The position numbers and the translations under genes are program-made. The notes under the pieces are model-generated. The model was not told where the DNA came from. It ran no database searches and worked only from the letters and a program-made list of their open reading frames with translations. Shown one piece after another: positions 1 to 8,393 of a DNA stretch of 32,145 bases. This DNA is from CAYJRR01 sp964372275 [NCBI: uncultured bacterium] (lineage in GTDB: Bacteria; CAYJRR01). Position 1 is the first letter of the stretch; each line of letters begins with the position of its first letter. The stretch is from the NCBI GenBank assembly GCA_964372275.1, contig CAYJRR010000047.1, positions 1 through 32,145 of the forward strand, written 5' to 3'.

Positions 1-6
1 TATAAC

Positions 7-39
7 ACACTCGTTCCCCCCCCGACGCCCTTCCGATCT
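7..39 (+). other. Illumina adapter-like contig-end artefact
   Basis: These 33 bases match the 3' part of the TruSeq universal adapter at 28 of 33 positions by my own alignment, beginning ACACTC and ending CTTCCGATCT. The differences are a G for T and C substitutions at four sites. The match ends exactly where plausible coding sequence begins. I infer untrimmed, error-containing adapter at a contig edge, not biological sequence. Confidence 0.85.
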
Positions 40-1481
40 GCCCCACCGGCGCGGTCGGGCCCGACGGCGTCGCCTGCGTCGGCGTCGATCCCGCCGGCGA
101 TCCGACCTGCTCGTCGAGTGACCCCGACCTTTCCCTCGTCGCCTTCGTCGAGGCGGCGAGCGAGCCGACCTCCTGGGCCAGCGTCGTCGGCGCCGACGCC
201 GCGACCCGGCTCGTGAACCTGGAGATCGTTCCCTCCTCGCAGTCGGGGTCGGCGATCCTCGTGCCGCGCACCATGGCGGAGGCGCCGATCGCGCTGCGGC
301 CGGCGCACGACGTCCAGAGCGGCGACTACCTCTCGCCGATCTTCGAGACCGGCGGCCTGCTGCACGCGTCGCTCGACGGGTCGGCGCAGTCGCCTCCCGG
401 TGAAGCGGGGGAGGTGGTCGTCTCCACGGCGGCGGACGCAGGGAAGTTCTGGGTCGTGGTCGACGAGCCGGCCGGCCCGCACCACCTCGTCCGGGGCGGC
501 GGGAGCGCCGGGTCGCCGGTGCTGGTCCGGTTCGCGCGGCCTCCCGGGAGCGCGCGCGTCGCGCAGGATCCGTCGTCGGGCGATCTCTGGACCGGCGATC
601 TGTTCGCGCGCGCCGTCTTCCGGGTGACGCCGTCCGGAGCGCGGGCCGACGTCTTCACCGAGGTGCGACCCGGCACCGGCGAGTTCCCGGAGCCGCTCGG
701 CCCGGTGTGGCAGGTGATCCCCGACCACGAGACCGGCCGCGTCTGGATCCTGCTCGGCGACTACGCGCGGGCGGAGCGGCTGCTGGTCGCCGATCCGGCC
801 GACCGGGGAGGGGTCGGACCGGTGCGGTCCAGCGACTTCGTCGACCTGACCATGGGCGGCGCCGAGACGATGGTGATCGCGGGTTTCCAGCCCCGCCCGT
901 CGAACGAGCCGGGTCGCCTGGTCGGGCTGTCGATCGACGAGGCCGACGGATCGGCGCGAATCCGGACCTTCTCCACCGACACCGACGACCGATGGGCGAT
1001 CGTCGAGGGTCCCGGGTACGGGCCGTGGTCGGTGTCCGGAGGGGCGGAGGACCTTTCGCTGGCGGTCGATCCGCACGACGGCGGGATCTGTGTCGCATCG
1101 CCGTCGGACACCTTCTCGGTGGTGGTGAAGAGGTTCGACGCCGATCTGCTCCCTTCGCCCGAATATTCGATCGGCGGCACGGTCGCGGTCCGTGCGTTGG
1201 CGGCGGCCGGCGGCGATTGCTGGGTCGGCGTCGGTGTCGGTTCGACCGAGTCGAAGGTGGCCGTGGTCCGCGCCGGTCTCGGTCCGATCGTTTCGGATCC
1301 ACTCGGAGGATCGGTCGCCGCGGTGGCGCCGCTCGCCGTGCCGCCGTCGCAAGGCGCTCCGGGCGAGGCATGGGCCACCGTCGACTCCGCCTTGGTCCAC
1401 CTCCGGCTCATCGCCCCGACCGGCCCGCTCGAGATCGGCGATCGCACGGAGATCGCGCCCGATCTCTCGCTCACTCAATAG
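40..1481 (+). CDS. Beta-propeller-like protein, 5' truncated
   Basis: The reading frame is open from the contig edge to a TAG at 1479-1481, so about 479 residues of the C-terminal part are present and the true start is missing. A GTG at 213 lies in frame but has no reason to be the start, because the same coding style continues upstream of it. The protein is rich in short beta-strand patterns with recurring W/G/D turns (for example FWVVVDEPAG, GRVWILLGD, DCWVGVGVGS), as in repeat propellers that read out as periodic strands. An upstream Cys-rich stretch with PTG and PTCSSSDPD suggests an extracellular domain. I recognise no enzyme motif. It converges on the amine oxidase gene with 26 nt between stops and no obvious terminator. 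Function unknown; an exported or surface protein is likely but unproven because the signal region is missing. Confidence 0.75.
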
Positions 1482-1507
1482 CGCGCGCCGCCCTCGCCGG
1501 GGATTCG

Positions 1508-3058
1508 TTAGGGCGTTTGCGCGAGCACCTCGGCGGCGGCACGCTCGCCCGACTGGAGCGCCCCTTCGATGTAGCCGGTCCATTCGGTCGCCGTCTCGGT
1601 GGAGGCCCAGTGGATCCGTCCCTCCGGGCGGCGGAGCGCAGGCCCAAGGGAGGTCCAGACCCCGGGTGGGAAGTAGCCGAGGAAACAGCCGCGCGACCAC
1701 TCCTCGTCGGCCCAGGAGTGCTCCACGAAACGGGTCGGCGCTTCGGCCTTCGGTCCGAACAGCCGCGCGTATTCGGCGAGGACGGTCCGCCGGCGCTCTT
1801 CCGGAGGCAGCCGCCGCGCCTCTTCCGCGGCGCGCCCGACGCAGAAGCCGAGAAGGATTCCCGGCTTTCCGCCGGGGGGCGAGTTGTCGAACGTCGCGAA
1901 GACCGGGCCGTGCGTGGAGACCATCTGGCCGTTCAAGCCGTCGGCGCGCCAGAACGCCTCCGGATAGATCGTCATCGACTTGATCACCGAGCCCATCGGC
2001 ATCGACTGGGTCAGCTGATCGCGGTCGGCGGAGAGGACCGGCCGGTAGTCGATGCGGCCGGCGAGCGCGGGGGGGACGGCGACGATCGCCCGCGTGGCGG
2101 CGATCGTGGCCCCCGTTGCCGCGCGGACCACGACGCCGGCCACGTCCTGCGAGATCGACGCCACCGGTTGCGACAGGTGGATCGACGGGCCGATCGGCTC
2201 GGCGTAGCGGCGCATGAGCTCCCCCATCCCCCGCTCGAGGCGCTCCTGCTGGGCGCCGTTCTTCACCGCCAGCAGCGGGTCGAGGCCGCCGGCGGCACGG
2301 ATGAAGAAGAGCGCGTGGAGGAGCGAAACGCGCGCCGGGTCGGCCGCGAGCAACATCTCCAGTCCCCCCGAAAGGAGCGCCCTGGCGTCCGAGAAACGAA
2401 CGCTGCGCGAGAGCCACGTCGCGAGCGTCGTGGCGTCGAGCGTGCGCGCGCCGCGCGCCGTCCACGGCGTCTCCGGGTCGACGGCGCGGGCGAGGCGATC
2501 GAGCTTCGACATCGAGCTCCCCAGGCTCATCAGGGAGAGGATCCCGAGCTTGGGGATGGTGCCGGCGTAGGCCCGGCGGCGGCCGCGCATCTCCAGCAGC
2601 GCCTTCCCCTCGTCGTAGGTGGGGACGGTGGCGAGCCCAAGCTCCTTCGTCAGGCGCGTGATGCGTCGCTGCGTCGGCCCCAGGTACTGACCACCGACGT
2701 CGAGCGGCAGTCCGTCGAACGTCTCGGTGCAGGTGCGCCCGCCGATGCGGTCGCGCGCTTCGAGCACCGCCACGCGGCGGCCGGCGCCGGAGAGGATCCG
2801 CGCCGCGGCCAGCCCCGACGCGCCGGCGCCGACCACGACGACGTCGACGCGCTCGGGCAGCTCCCGGCCGGACGGCGCGATCGGCGGGACCGCCGTCGAC
2901 GCCGGTTCGGCGCGCGCGATTCCGGCGAGGAGATCCCAGGCGATCGGCGCGGCGGCGGCGGAAAGTGCGCGCGCGAGGAATACCCGGCGATCGACCGCCG
3001 ACGTGCGGTCGCGGGCGGGGTGTCGATGCCGGGCGGTGGGCGCTTTCTTCCTGCTCAT
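1508..3058 (-). CDS. Tat-exported flavin monoamine oxidase
   Basis: A 516-residue FAD-dependent amine oxidase, expected to oxidise an amine to the imine/aldehyde with release of H2O2. The N terminus has a twin-arginine signal (RRVFLAR, residues 24-30), a hydrophobic Ala-rich stretch and an AxA-type site near residue 50, so folded export with FAD bound is likely. The Rossmann dinucleotide motif GAGASG is at 77-82, followed by the ARDRIGGRT signature at 101-109. The C-terminal FAD-contact region reads TGYIEGALQSGERAA. Length and motif order fit bacterial monoamine/putrescine oxidases; the substrate cannot be read from sequence. The ATG at 3058 overlaps the TGA of the upstream lipoprotein gene (ATGA), so translation is probably coupled. 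A longer frame upstream runs antiphase through the neighbouring gene and is not real. Peripheral polyamine or tyramine metabolism is one possible role. Confidence 0.93.
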   Translation of the reverse strand: MSRKKAPTARHRHPARDRTSAVDRRVFLARALSAAAAPIAWDLLAGIARAEPASTAVPPIAPSGRELPERVDVVVVGAGASGLAAARILSGAGRRVAVLEARDRIGGRTCTETFDGLPLDVGGQYLGPTQRRITRLTKELGLATVPTYDEGKALLEMRGRRRAYAGTIPKLGILSLMSLGSSMSKLDRLARAVDPETPWTARGARTLDATTLATWLSRSVRFSDARALLSGGLEMLLAADPARVSLLHALFFIRAAGGLDPLLAVKNGAQQERLERGMGELMRRYAEPIGPSIHLSQPVASISQDVAGVVVRAATGATIAATRAIVAVPPALAGRIDYRPVLSADRDQLTQSMPMGSVIKSMTIYPEAFWRADGLNGQMVSTHGPVFATFDNSPPGGKPGILLGFCVGRAAEEARRLPPEERRRTVLAEYARLFGPKAEAPTRFVEHSWADEEWSRGCFLGYFPPGVWTSLGPALRRPEGRIHWASTETATEWTGYIEGALQSGERAAAEVLAQTP

Positions 3059-5478
3059 GGGAGCCTCCGTGCGCGGATCCGCGTGGAGCCGTCGCGGTCG
3101 TCCTCGAAGAGCACCACCGCGCCGCCGCCGTCCGGCCGCGCGGCGAGCCGGGGTCGGGACTGCGAGACGGCCGCCGTCCCGGAGTCGTCGGCGCGCGCCG
3201 GCGTCGGATCGCCGTCGAGGGAGGAGAACGACAGCGCCGGCTTCGACGGTCCGGTGTCCTGGAAGACGACCACACGCCCCGACGCCGTCGCCGCGATCGA
3301 CGGGCGGAAGCGGCTGGCGAAGGCGCCGGTCTCGGCGCCGCCGGGGATGACGGGATCGAGGATCCAGGCGCCGCCGCCGGACGGGATCGTCGCGGAACGG
3401 ACGTCGGCGTGTCCCCGCCGCGCGCGCACCTCCTCCCACACGACGCTCACCTCGTCGCCGGTGGCGAGGACCGACGGATCGGACGCCAGCACCTCCACGC
3501 CGTTTCCGGAGGGGGAGACCGGCGCCGCGGCGCCGAAGGCGAACACGCCTCCCGTGCCGATCGCCGCCCAGACCGACCAATCGCGCGCGCGGTAGTCGAT
3601 CCAGGCGATCGCCGGGCCGGCGGGACCGAACGCCAGCGACGGCTGGACCTGCGACCCCTCGGGCCGCGACGTCTCGGCGTTCGACGGGTCGACGCGCAGA
3701 CTCTGGGCCCACGAGATCCCGCCGTCGGTGGAGACCGACGCGCGGACCTTCGGGGCCCAGGCACCCTCGCGGAAGTCGCACCAGGCGACGGCCAGGCGCA
3801 ACGACGTCCCCTGGAACGCGATCGACGGCATCCACTGCGTGGCGGTCACCGCCTCCACGTCGACCGCCGGCGCGAAGGAGGTGCCGCCGTCGAGCGAGGT
3901 CGCGACCCGGACGCGGTCCGACTCGCCGTCCTCCTGCCAGGCGAGAGCCACTCTCCCCGACGCGCCGGCGGCGATCGACGGCAATCGCTGGGCCGCCGTT
4001 CCCGTGCCGTCGACCTCGACCGACGCCGACCAGGTCGCGCCGGCGTCGTCGCTCGTCGCGAACCGGATCCGGGCGGTCCCGCTTCGCGTGTCGGTCCAGG
4101 CCGCGTAGAGCCGGCCCCCCGCGTCGTAGGCGGCGGTGGGGGACGACTGGTCCCCGCTCTCGGCCGGCGCGACCGCGGCGCTTTGGTTCGCCGCCGATTC
4201 GACGGCGATCGAGTCACGGCGAAGCGCGAGATCGGCGCCGATCACGGCGTCGGCGTATCGACCTTCGTCGGGATCCCCCGATCCGGCGAGAAGCGCCTCG
4301 CCCTGCTCGCGGAGGAGGGCGCGACGCTCCTCGAGCGAAAGGCTCGGGTCGTCGATCCCCGGATCGGGATGGGCCCAGGGGCCGATCGAACGCCAACCGG
4401 TCGATTCGAGGCTGCCCACGAATCCCGATGGCGCGTCGTCGGGGGAGGCCTTCACCGTGACCCACGGTTGGCCGTCGAACGCCTGGTCGAACAGGTTCCC
4501 GGCGAGCATCGGCGCGACGGTGGCGACGATCCCTCGATACTTCTGGTTCGCCGACCATCCGGACGCGAGGATCGCGTCCGGCTCCCAGACCCCGGGCATC
4601 TCCTCGATCGTCCACCCGCTCCACGCCTCCGGCTGCGCGAAGATCTCGGTCCCGAGCGTCTCGAGTCGTTGGGTGAACGGCGCGTAGAAGGCGTCACGCG
4701 AGATCGCCACACCGATCTTCGCGAACGGCGTCTCCAGGAGCGGCATCCGGTCGAGGCGTGCGCGCGACAGGTCGAGGATCTGTTCCTCCGGATCGGTGAG
4801 GTAGACCTTGTCGACCCGGCCGGCGAGCGCGCCGTCGGGGCCGTAGAGGAGCGCGGTGTTGTAGACCTCCGAGTCGTCCGCCACCCACGCCCCGTCGCCG
4901 CCGTCGAGGTCGGGGTCGGCGAGGAGCGCGACGAGCGCGGGGTCGGTCGTCCGGGTGGCGTAGGGGAGGTTCGCCCCGGTGATCACCCACGCCCCCGTCT
5001 CGAGGGCGATCCCGCCGAACGTCTCGTCCATCGCGCGGCGGGCCGGGTCGCCGAGCGCGAGCGTCAGCGCGCGCGCCGCCGAGATCGACGGGTCGCGGTC
5101 GAGATAGAACTGCGCCGCTCCGGACCACTGTCCGTAGATGTTGTAGAAGGCGACCTCGGAGTCCGTCTGTTGGCGCGCGTCGGATCCGCGCGTTCCCAGG
5201 AACCACGCCAGGAGCCCGGCGTCCTCGGGGAAGACGATCAGGTTGGGCCGGTCGTTCGCCAGGCAGGGTTCGATCTCGCCGAGATGCCGCCGCCACGAGC
5301 GCCGGAAGCTTCCGTAGGTCTCGGCGTCGTCGAGCGTGAAGCGGTGCACGACGGCGAAGACGCGAACGTCCCCGTCCCCCGAGAACGGGAGTTCGCAGCG
5401 AGCCTTCCGGCCGCCGCCGTCGCAGGCGGCGAGCGCCATGGCCGAAACGACGAGGGCGACCGATCGAAGGAGTTTCAT
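3055..5478 (-). CDS. Lipoprotein: nitrilase-fold pseudoenzyme fused to sialidase-like propeller
   Basis: An 807-residue protein with a lipoprotein signal (LAAC, lipidated Cys19). Residues about 36-390 resemble the carbon-nitrogen hydrolase fold: the strand ending IVFPED carries the expected Glu (E85), and VDKVYL carries the expected Lys (K224). At the position of the catalytic Cys the sequence reads GVAISRD, with Ser260 instead of Cys; the flanking region (FAQPEAW) is family-like. Residues about 445-807 form a sialidase/BNR-type propeller with repeated Asp-box-like motifs such as SDDAGATWS and SLDGGTSF. The start ATG at 5478 directly precedes the signal peptide; the longer upstream frame has no signal. 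It sits 46 nt after the glycosyltransferase gene and overlaps the amine oxidase start by 4 nt. The Ser substitution suggests a non-amidase role, such as ligand binding, or altered chemistry. The fold calls are mine from motifs, not a search. Confidence 0.8.
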   Translation of the reverse strand: MKLLRSVALVVSAMALAACDGGGRKARCELPFSGDGDVRVFAVVHRFTLDDAETYGSFRRSWRRHLGEIEPCLANDRPNLIVFPEDAGLLAWFLGTRGSDARQQTDSEVAFYNIYGQWSGAAQFYLDRDPSISAARALTLALGDPARRAMDETFGGIALETGAWVITGANLPYATRTTDPALVALLADPDLDGGDGAWVADDSEVYNTALLYGPDGALAGRVDKVYLTDPEEQILDLSRARLDRMPLLETPFAKIGVAISRDAFYAPFTQRLETLGTEIFAQPEAWSGWTIEEMPGVWEPDAILASGWSANQKYRGIVATVAPMLAGNLFDQAFDGQPWVTVKASPDDAPSGFVGSLESTGWRSIGPWAHPDPGIDDPSLSLEERRALLREQGEALLAGSGDPDEGRYADAVIGADLALRRDSIAVESAANQSAAVAPAESGDQSSPTAAYDAGGRLYAAWTDTRSGTARIRFATSDDAGATWSASVEVDGTGTAAQRLPSIAAGASGRVALAWQEDGESDRVRVATSLDGGTSFAPAVDVEAVTATQWMPSIAFQGTSLRLAVAWCDFREGAWAPKVRASVSTDGGISWAQSLRVDPSNAETSRPEGSQVQPSLAFGPAGPAIAWIDYRARDWSVWAAIGTGGVFAFGAAAPVSPSGNGVEVLASDPSVLATGDEVSVVWEEVRARRGHADVRSATIPSGGGAWILDPVIPGGAETGAFASRFRPSIAATASGRVVVFQDTGPSKPALSFSSLDGDPTPARADDSGTAAVSQSRPRLAARPDGGGAVVLFEDDRDGSTRIRARRLP

Positions 5479-5524
5479 GGAGAGCTCCGGAAACGCGTAC
5501 CGATACGCGCCTCGCGCGGGTCCG

Positions 5525-6952
5525 TCAAAGCGGGGAATCGGTCGCACGTGGGACGTAGAGTACCGGTCGTTCGTTCCCCACCCGTTCCGGACACGCCGTT
5601 CGCACCGGGACGTATCCCTCGATCTCCAGCGGGTGGAAGAGAAGCAGCGCCGCGACCCGACCGTCACGCAGCCGCCGCCGCAGCGCATCACGCACGTCGG
5701 GCGGGCCGGAAAGGTACATCCAGAGATCGCTGAACCAGAGGGGCCGGGCCGCGTCATAGGCGACCGTCGGGTATTGGGTGGCGATCGGGTCCGCGGGCGG
5801 CACTCGGCGGGCGATCTCGTCCACCATGCACGGCTGCCACGTCGACATCGCGGATGCGTGACGCCGCTGCGCCAGGAGCTGCGGCCGTCCTTCGGCCGCG
5901 ACGTCGAGCAGCAGCAGCGACGCGACGAGACCGACCGCCACCCCCTTCTGACGCTCGCCGCCTCGCAACGCCACCTCCAGGCCGAGTGCCGCCACCCAGG
6001 CCAGGGCCACGGTCGATTCGGTGAAGTGGTTCACGCTCGCCCCCACGCGGCCGGCGGTGATCGCGTTGAGTGCGACCGAAAACGCCAGGTAGAGGAGCGG
6101 AAGGCGTCGCCGTTCGGATCGGTCGGCGACGGCGAACGACGCGCAGACGACCGCCGCCCACCACGACGGCCGCGACACGTTCACCAGGATCAGCGCCAGC
6201 GCGTGGCCGGGACGATACGGGGCCCCCGCGTGCACGCGGAGCGTGTAGAGGAGGTCGATCCCCGTTCCGGGATCGAGGACGGCCGCCAGCGCGGCCGCTC
6301 CGAGGCCGGCGGTTGCCACGAACGCGGCGAGGCCTTTCCACTCCCGGCGGGCGGCGAGCCACAGCACGGCGGTCGCCGGTCCGGCCACCAGGCTCGGCTT
6401 GACCAGGAGTGCGGCCAGCGCGAGCGCGCCACCGGCCGCGCCGCGCCGGACGGTGATCCGCTCCGGGGCGACCTGGAGCAGCGCGCCGAACGCGAACAGG
6501 GCGCCGACCAGGTCAGGACGGAGGATCCCGAGCCAGCGGGAAACGGCCGGCAGGGTGAGGAACAGGCACGCGCCGACCCAGGCGGCCACCGGTCTCGCGC
6601 CACGCTCGCGACCCGCGCGATAGATCGTTCCGGCGATCGCGAGCCCCGACACGGCGGACAGCGCCCTCGCCGGCCCGAATCCCGGACCGAACGCGCGGAA
6701 CAATCCCGCGATGCCGGCGTAGAAGAGAAGCCCGTAGGCGGCGAAGAGGTAGGGGGGCGTGAGCGCGGCCGACGGTCCGAAGATCGGTTCTCCGGCCGCG
6801 AGCGCCATCGCCGGCGGGAACGCCACGCCTTCCGAGCGGCCGAGGTCGAACGGCGCCGTGATCGATCCGATCGCCTGGAGCAGCACCGTCCCCACCGCGA
6901 GCGAGGACGGAACGACCAGCGCGATTCGAAGGCGGCGAACGGAGCGGGACAC
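5525..6952 (-). CDS. GT-C-type polytopic membrane glycosyltransferase-like protein
   Basis: A 475-residue integral membrane protein with about ten or more hydrophobic segments, starting at a GTG. The N-terminal region after the first membrane span contains an acidic loop leading into EGVAFPPAMALAAGEPIFG, the arrangement (acidic residue, then A-x-x-L-x-AGEPIF) seen in ArnT/PMT-like (GT39) and related lipid-linked sugar transferases. A C-terminal soluble part of about 90 residues follows the last span. Such enzymes use polyprenyl-phosphate sugars on the outer face of the inner membrane. It is the first gene of the operon that continues with the nitrilase-like lipoprotein and the amine oxidase. 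No Shine-Dalgarno is visible before the GTG, but a TATCAT element lies 12 nt upstream. The family assignment is moderate; acceptor and donor are unknown. Confidence 0.8.
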   Translation of the reverse strand: MSRSVRRLRIALVVPSSLAVGTVLLQAIGSITAPFDLGRSEGVAFPPAMALAAGEPIFGPSAALTPPYLFAAYGLLFYAGIAGLFRAFGPGFGPARALSAVSGLAIAGTIYRAGRERGARPVAAWVGACLFLTLPAVSRWLGILRPDLVGALFAFGALLQVAPERITVRRGAAGGALALAALLVKPSLVAGPATAVLWLAARREWKGLAAFVATAGLGAAALAAVLDPGTGIDLLYTLRVHAGAPYRPGHALALILVNVSRPSWWAAVVCASFAVADRSERRRLPLLYLAFSVALNAITAGRVGASVNHFTESTVALAWVAALGLEVALRGGERQKGVAVGLVASLLLLDVAAEGRPQLLAQRRHASAMSTWQPCMVDEIARRVPPADPIATQYPTVAYDAARPLWFSDLWMYLSGPPDVRDALRRRLRDGRVAALLLFHPLEIEGYVPVRTACPERVGNERPVLYVPRATDSPL

Positions 6953-6964
6953 CCGGTGACGCCG

Positions 6965-6970
6965 ATGATA
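6965..6970 (-). promoter_or_regulatory. Possible -10 element (TATCAT) for the GT-C operon
   Basis: On the minus strand TATCAT (5 of 6 to the sigma-70 -10 consensus) ends 12 nt before the GTG at 6952. No convincing -35 box and no Shine-Dalgarno are seen, so the transcript would have a very short or absent leader. Confidence 0.3.
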
Positions 6971-7027
6971 GCGGAACGCCCGGCGAGCCGCCGGTGCCGC
7001 CGCGCGCGCGGCATGATCGCGAAGCGC

Positions 7028-7056
7028 TTGCCCGCGAACGCGCGGCGCGGTAGCAA
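7028..7056 (+). promoter_or_regulatory. Possible sigma-70-type promoter for fadIJ
   Basis: TTGCCC (7028-7033) and TAGCAA (7051-7056) are separated by exactly 17 nt and lie 45 nt before the fadI start, in the divergent region between the two operons. The -35 box matches consensus at 4 positions and the -10 at 3, so this is a weak candidate. Confidence 0.3.
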
Positions 7057-7061
7057 CCTGT

Positions 7062-7089
7062 TTCGGCGTGCCCTTTGCGGGGCGCCGAA
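7062..7089 (+). promoter_or_regulatory. Inverted repeat before fadI ribosome-binding site
   Basis: TTCGGCG (7062-7068) and CGCCGAA (7083-7089) are a perfect 7-bp inverted repeat with a 14-nt spacer, ending 3 nt before the GGAGG at 7093-7097. It could be an operator for a fatty-acid-responsive repressor or a leader hairpin; the sequence alone does not decide. Confidence 0.4.
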
Positions 7090-7101
7090 GCCGGAGGTTC
7101 C

Positions 7102-8391
7102 ATGGCCGCCCGAAGAGTCGCCATCGTCGATGGAGTCCGAACGCCGTTCGCCCGCGCGTTCGGCGTCTACAAGAAGCTGCCGGCGGCCGAGCTGGGACGG
7201 ATGGCCGCCACCGAGCTCCTGAATCGCACCGAGCTCGATCCGGAGGAGGTCGACAACGTGGTCTTCGGCTGCACGCTCGCGCCGACGAGCGGTCCGAACG
7301 TGGCGCGCGAGGTGCAGTTCCGCACCGGGATCCGCCGATCGGCGGCCGCCCACACCGTGCAGATGTACTGCGCGTCCGGCGCGCGCGCGATCGTCGACGG
7401 ATGCCACGAGATCTTGAGCGGCGACGCCGACGTGGTGGTCGCGGGCGGGGTCGATTCGACCTCGTCGATGCGGGCGCTGTTCTCCGAGCCGCTCACCGAC
7501 GCCCTGCAGAAGGCCTCCAAGGCCAAGACATTGGGAAGCCGCGTCGCCGCCTTCAAGGGGATCCGTCCCAAGCACCTGGCGCCGGTCGTCCCCGGCCTCG
7601 ACGAGCCGACCACCGGGCTCACCATGGGGCAGAGCGCCGACCGTCTGGCGAAGGAGGCGGGCATCTCCCGCCACGACCAGGACGAGTGGGCGCTGACCTC
7701 CCACCGGCGCGCGGCCAAGGCGACGGCGGAAGGCCGGCTGAAGAAGGAGATCGTGGCGGCGGTGGTGCCGCCGAAGTTCGATCAACCGCTGGAGAGCGAC
7801 ACCGACATCCGCGCCGACGGCTCGATGGAGAAGCTGGCGGGCTTGAAGCCGGTGTTCGACCGGCGCTACGGCACGGTGACGGCGGGGAACGCCAGCCCCC
7901 TGACCGATGGCGGCGCGGCGGTGCTCTTGATGAGCGACGAGAAGGCGAAGGCGCTGGGATACCGGCCCAAGGGCTACTTCCGGGCCTACGGGCAGGCGGG
8001 GCTCGACCTGGCGAAGGAGCCGCTGCTGATGGGACCGGCCTACGCCACGCCGATCGCCCTCTCCAAGGCGGGGATGAAGCTCTCCGACATCGACTACATC
8101 GAGATGCACGAGGCGTTCGCCGCGTCGGTGTTGGCGGCGATCCGCGCCCTGGAGTCGCCCCGCTTCGCCGAGGAGAAGCTGGGCCGCGCCGGCGCGGTCG
8201 GGAAGATCGATCTCGAGGCGCTCAACGCCAACGGCGGCTCGATCGCGTTGGGACATCCCTTCGGCGCGACCGGGGCGCGGCTGGTGATGACGCTGTTGAA
8301 CGAAATGATTCGTCGGAAGGTGTCGACCGGCATGGCGACGATGTGCGCCGCGGGTGGGCTGGGCTTGAGCGTCATCGTGGAGCGGGAGTGA
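7102..8391 (+). CDS. fadI: Acetyl-CoA acyltransferase (3-ketoacyl-CoA thiolase) FadI
   Basis: A 429-residue thiolase that cleaves 3-ketoacyl-CoA with CoA to acetyl-CoA and a shortened acyl-CoA, the last step of beta-oxidation. The nucleophile Cys90 lies in MYCASGA; His385 is in GHPFGATGAR and the second active-site Cys415 in MCAAGGLG; MHEAF provides the conserved His loop. Length and landmarks (GVRTPFAR, FDRRYGTVTAGN, PLTDGGAAVLLM) match the FadI/mitochondrial trifunctional beta type rather than the shorter FadA. The ATG at 7102 has GGAGG 4 nt upstream and is preferred over a longer in-frame start at 7075. The stop is separated from the fadJ start by only 2 nt, so the two subunits are co-translated and should form the alpha/beta trifunctional complex. 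Confidence 0.95.
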   Translation: MAARRVAIVDGVRTPFARAFGVYKKLPAAELGRMAATELLNRTELDPEEVDNVVFGCTLAPTSGPNVAREVQFRTGIRRSAAAHTVQMYCASGARAIVDGCHEILSGDADVVVAGGVDSTSSMRALFSEPLTDALQKASKAKTLGSRVAAFKGIRPKHLAPVVPGLDEPTTGLTMGQSADRLAKEAGISRHDQDEWALTSHRRAAKATAEGRLKKEIVAAVVPPKFDQPLESDTDIRADGSMEKLAGLKPVFDRRYGTVTAGNASPLTDGGAAVLLMSDEKAKALGYRPKGYFRAYGQAGLDLAKEPLLMGPAYATPIALSKAGMKLSDIDYIEMHEAFAASVLAAIRALESPRFAEEKLGRAGAVGKIDLEALNANGGSIALGHPFGATGARLVMTLLNEMIRRKVSTGMATMCAAGGLGLSVIVERE

Positions 8392-8393
8392 AC

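Noticed and set aside
213-215. GTG as the true start of the left-edge gene
   Set aside because: The frame is open to the contig edge with matching coding character and no ribosome-binding site is present, so the gene is truncated.
707-3595. Long open frame on the plus strand (962 codons)
   Set aside because: It runs antisense to the amine oxidase and out of frame with the left-edge gene. Its product is Arg/Gly/Pro-rich low complexity without motifs, as expected from third-position G+C bias.
2965-5733. Long open frame on the plus strand opposite the nitrilase-propeller gene
   Set aside because: Composition is Arg/Asp/Glu/Gly-biased with no domain; the minus strand encodes a lipoprotein with signal peptide and motifs.
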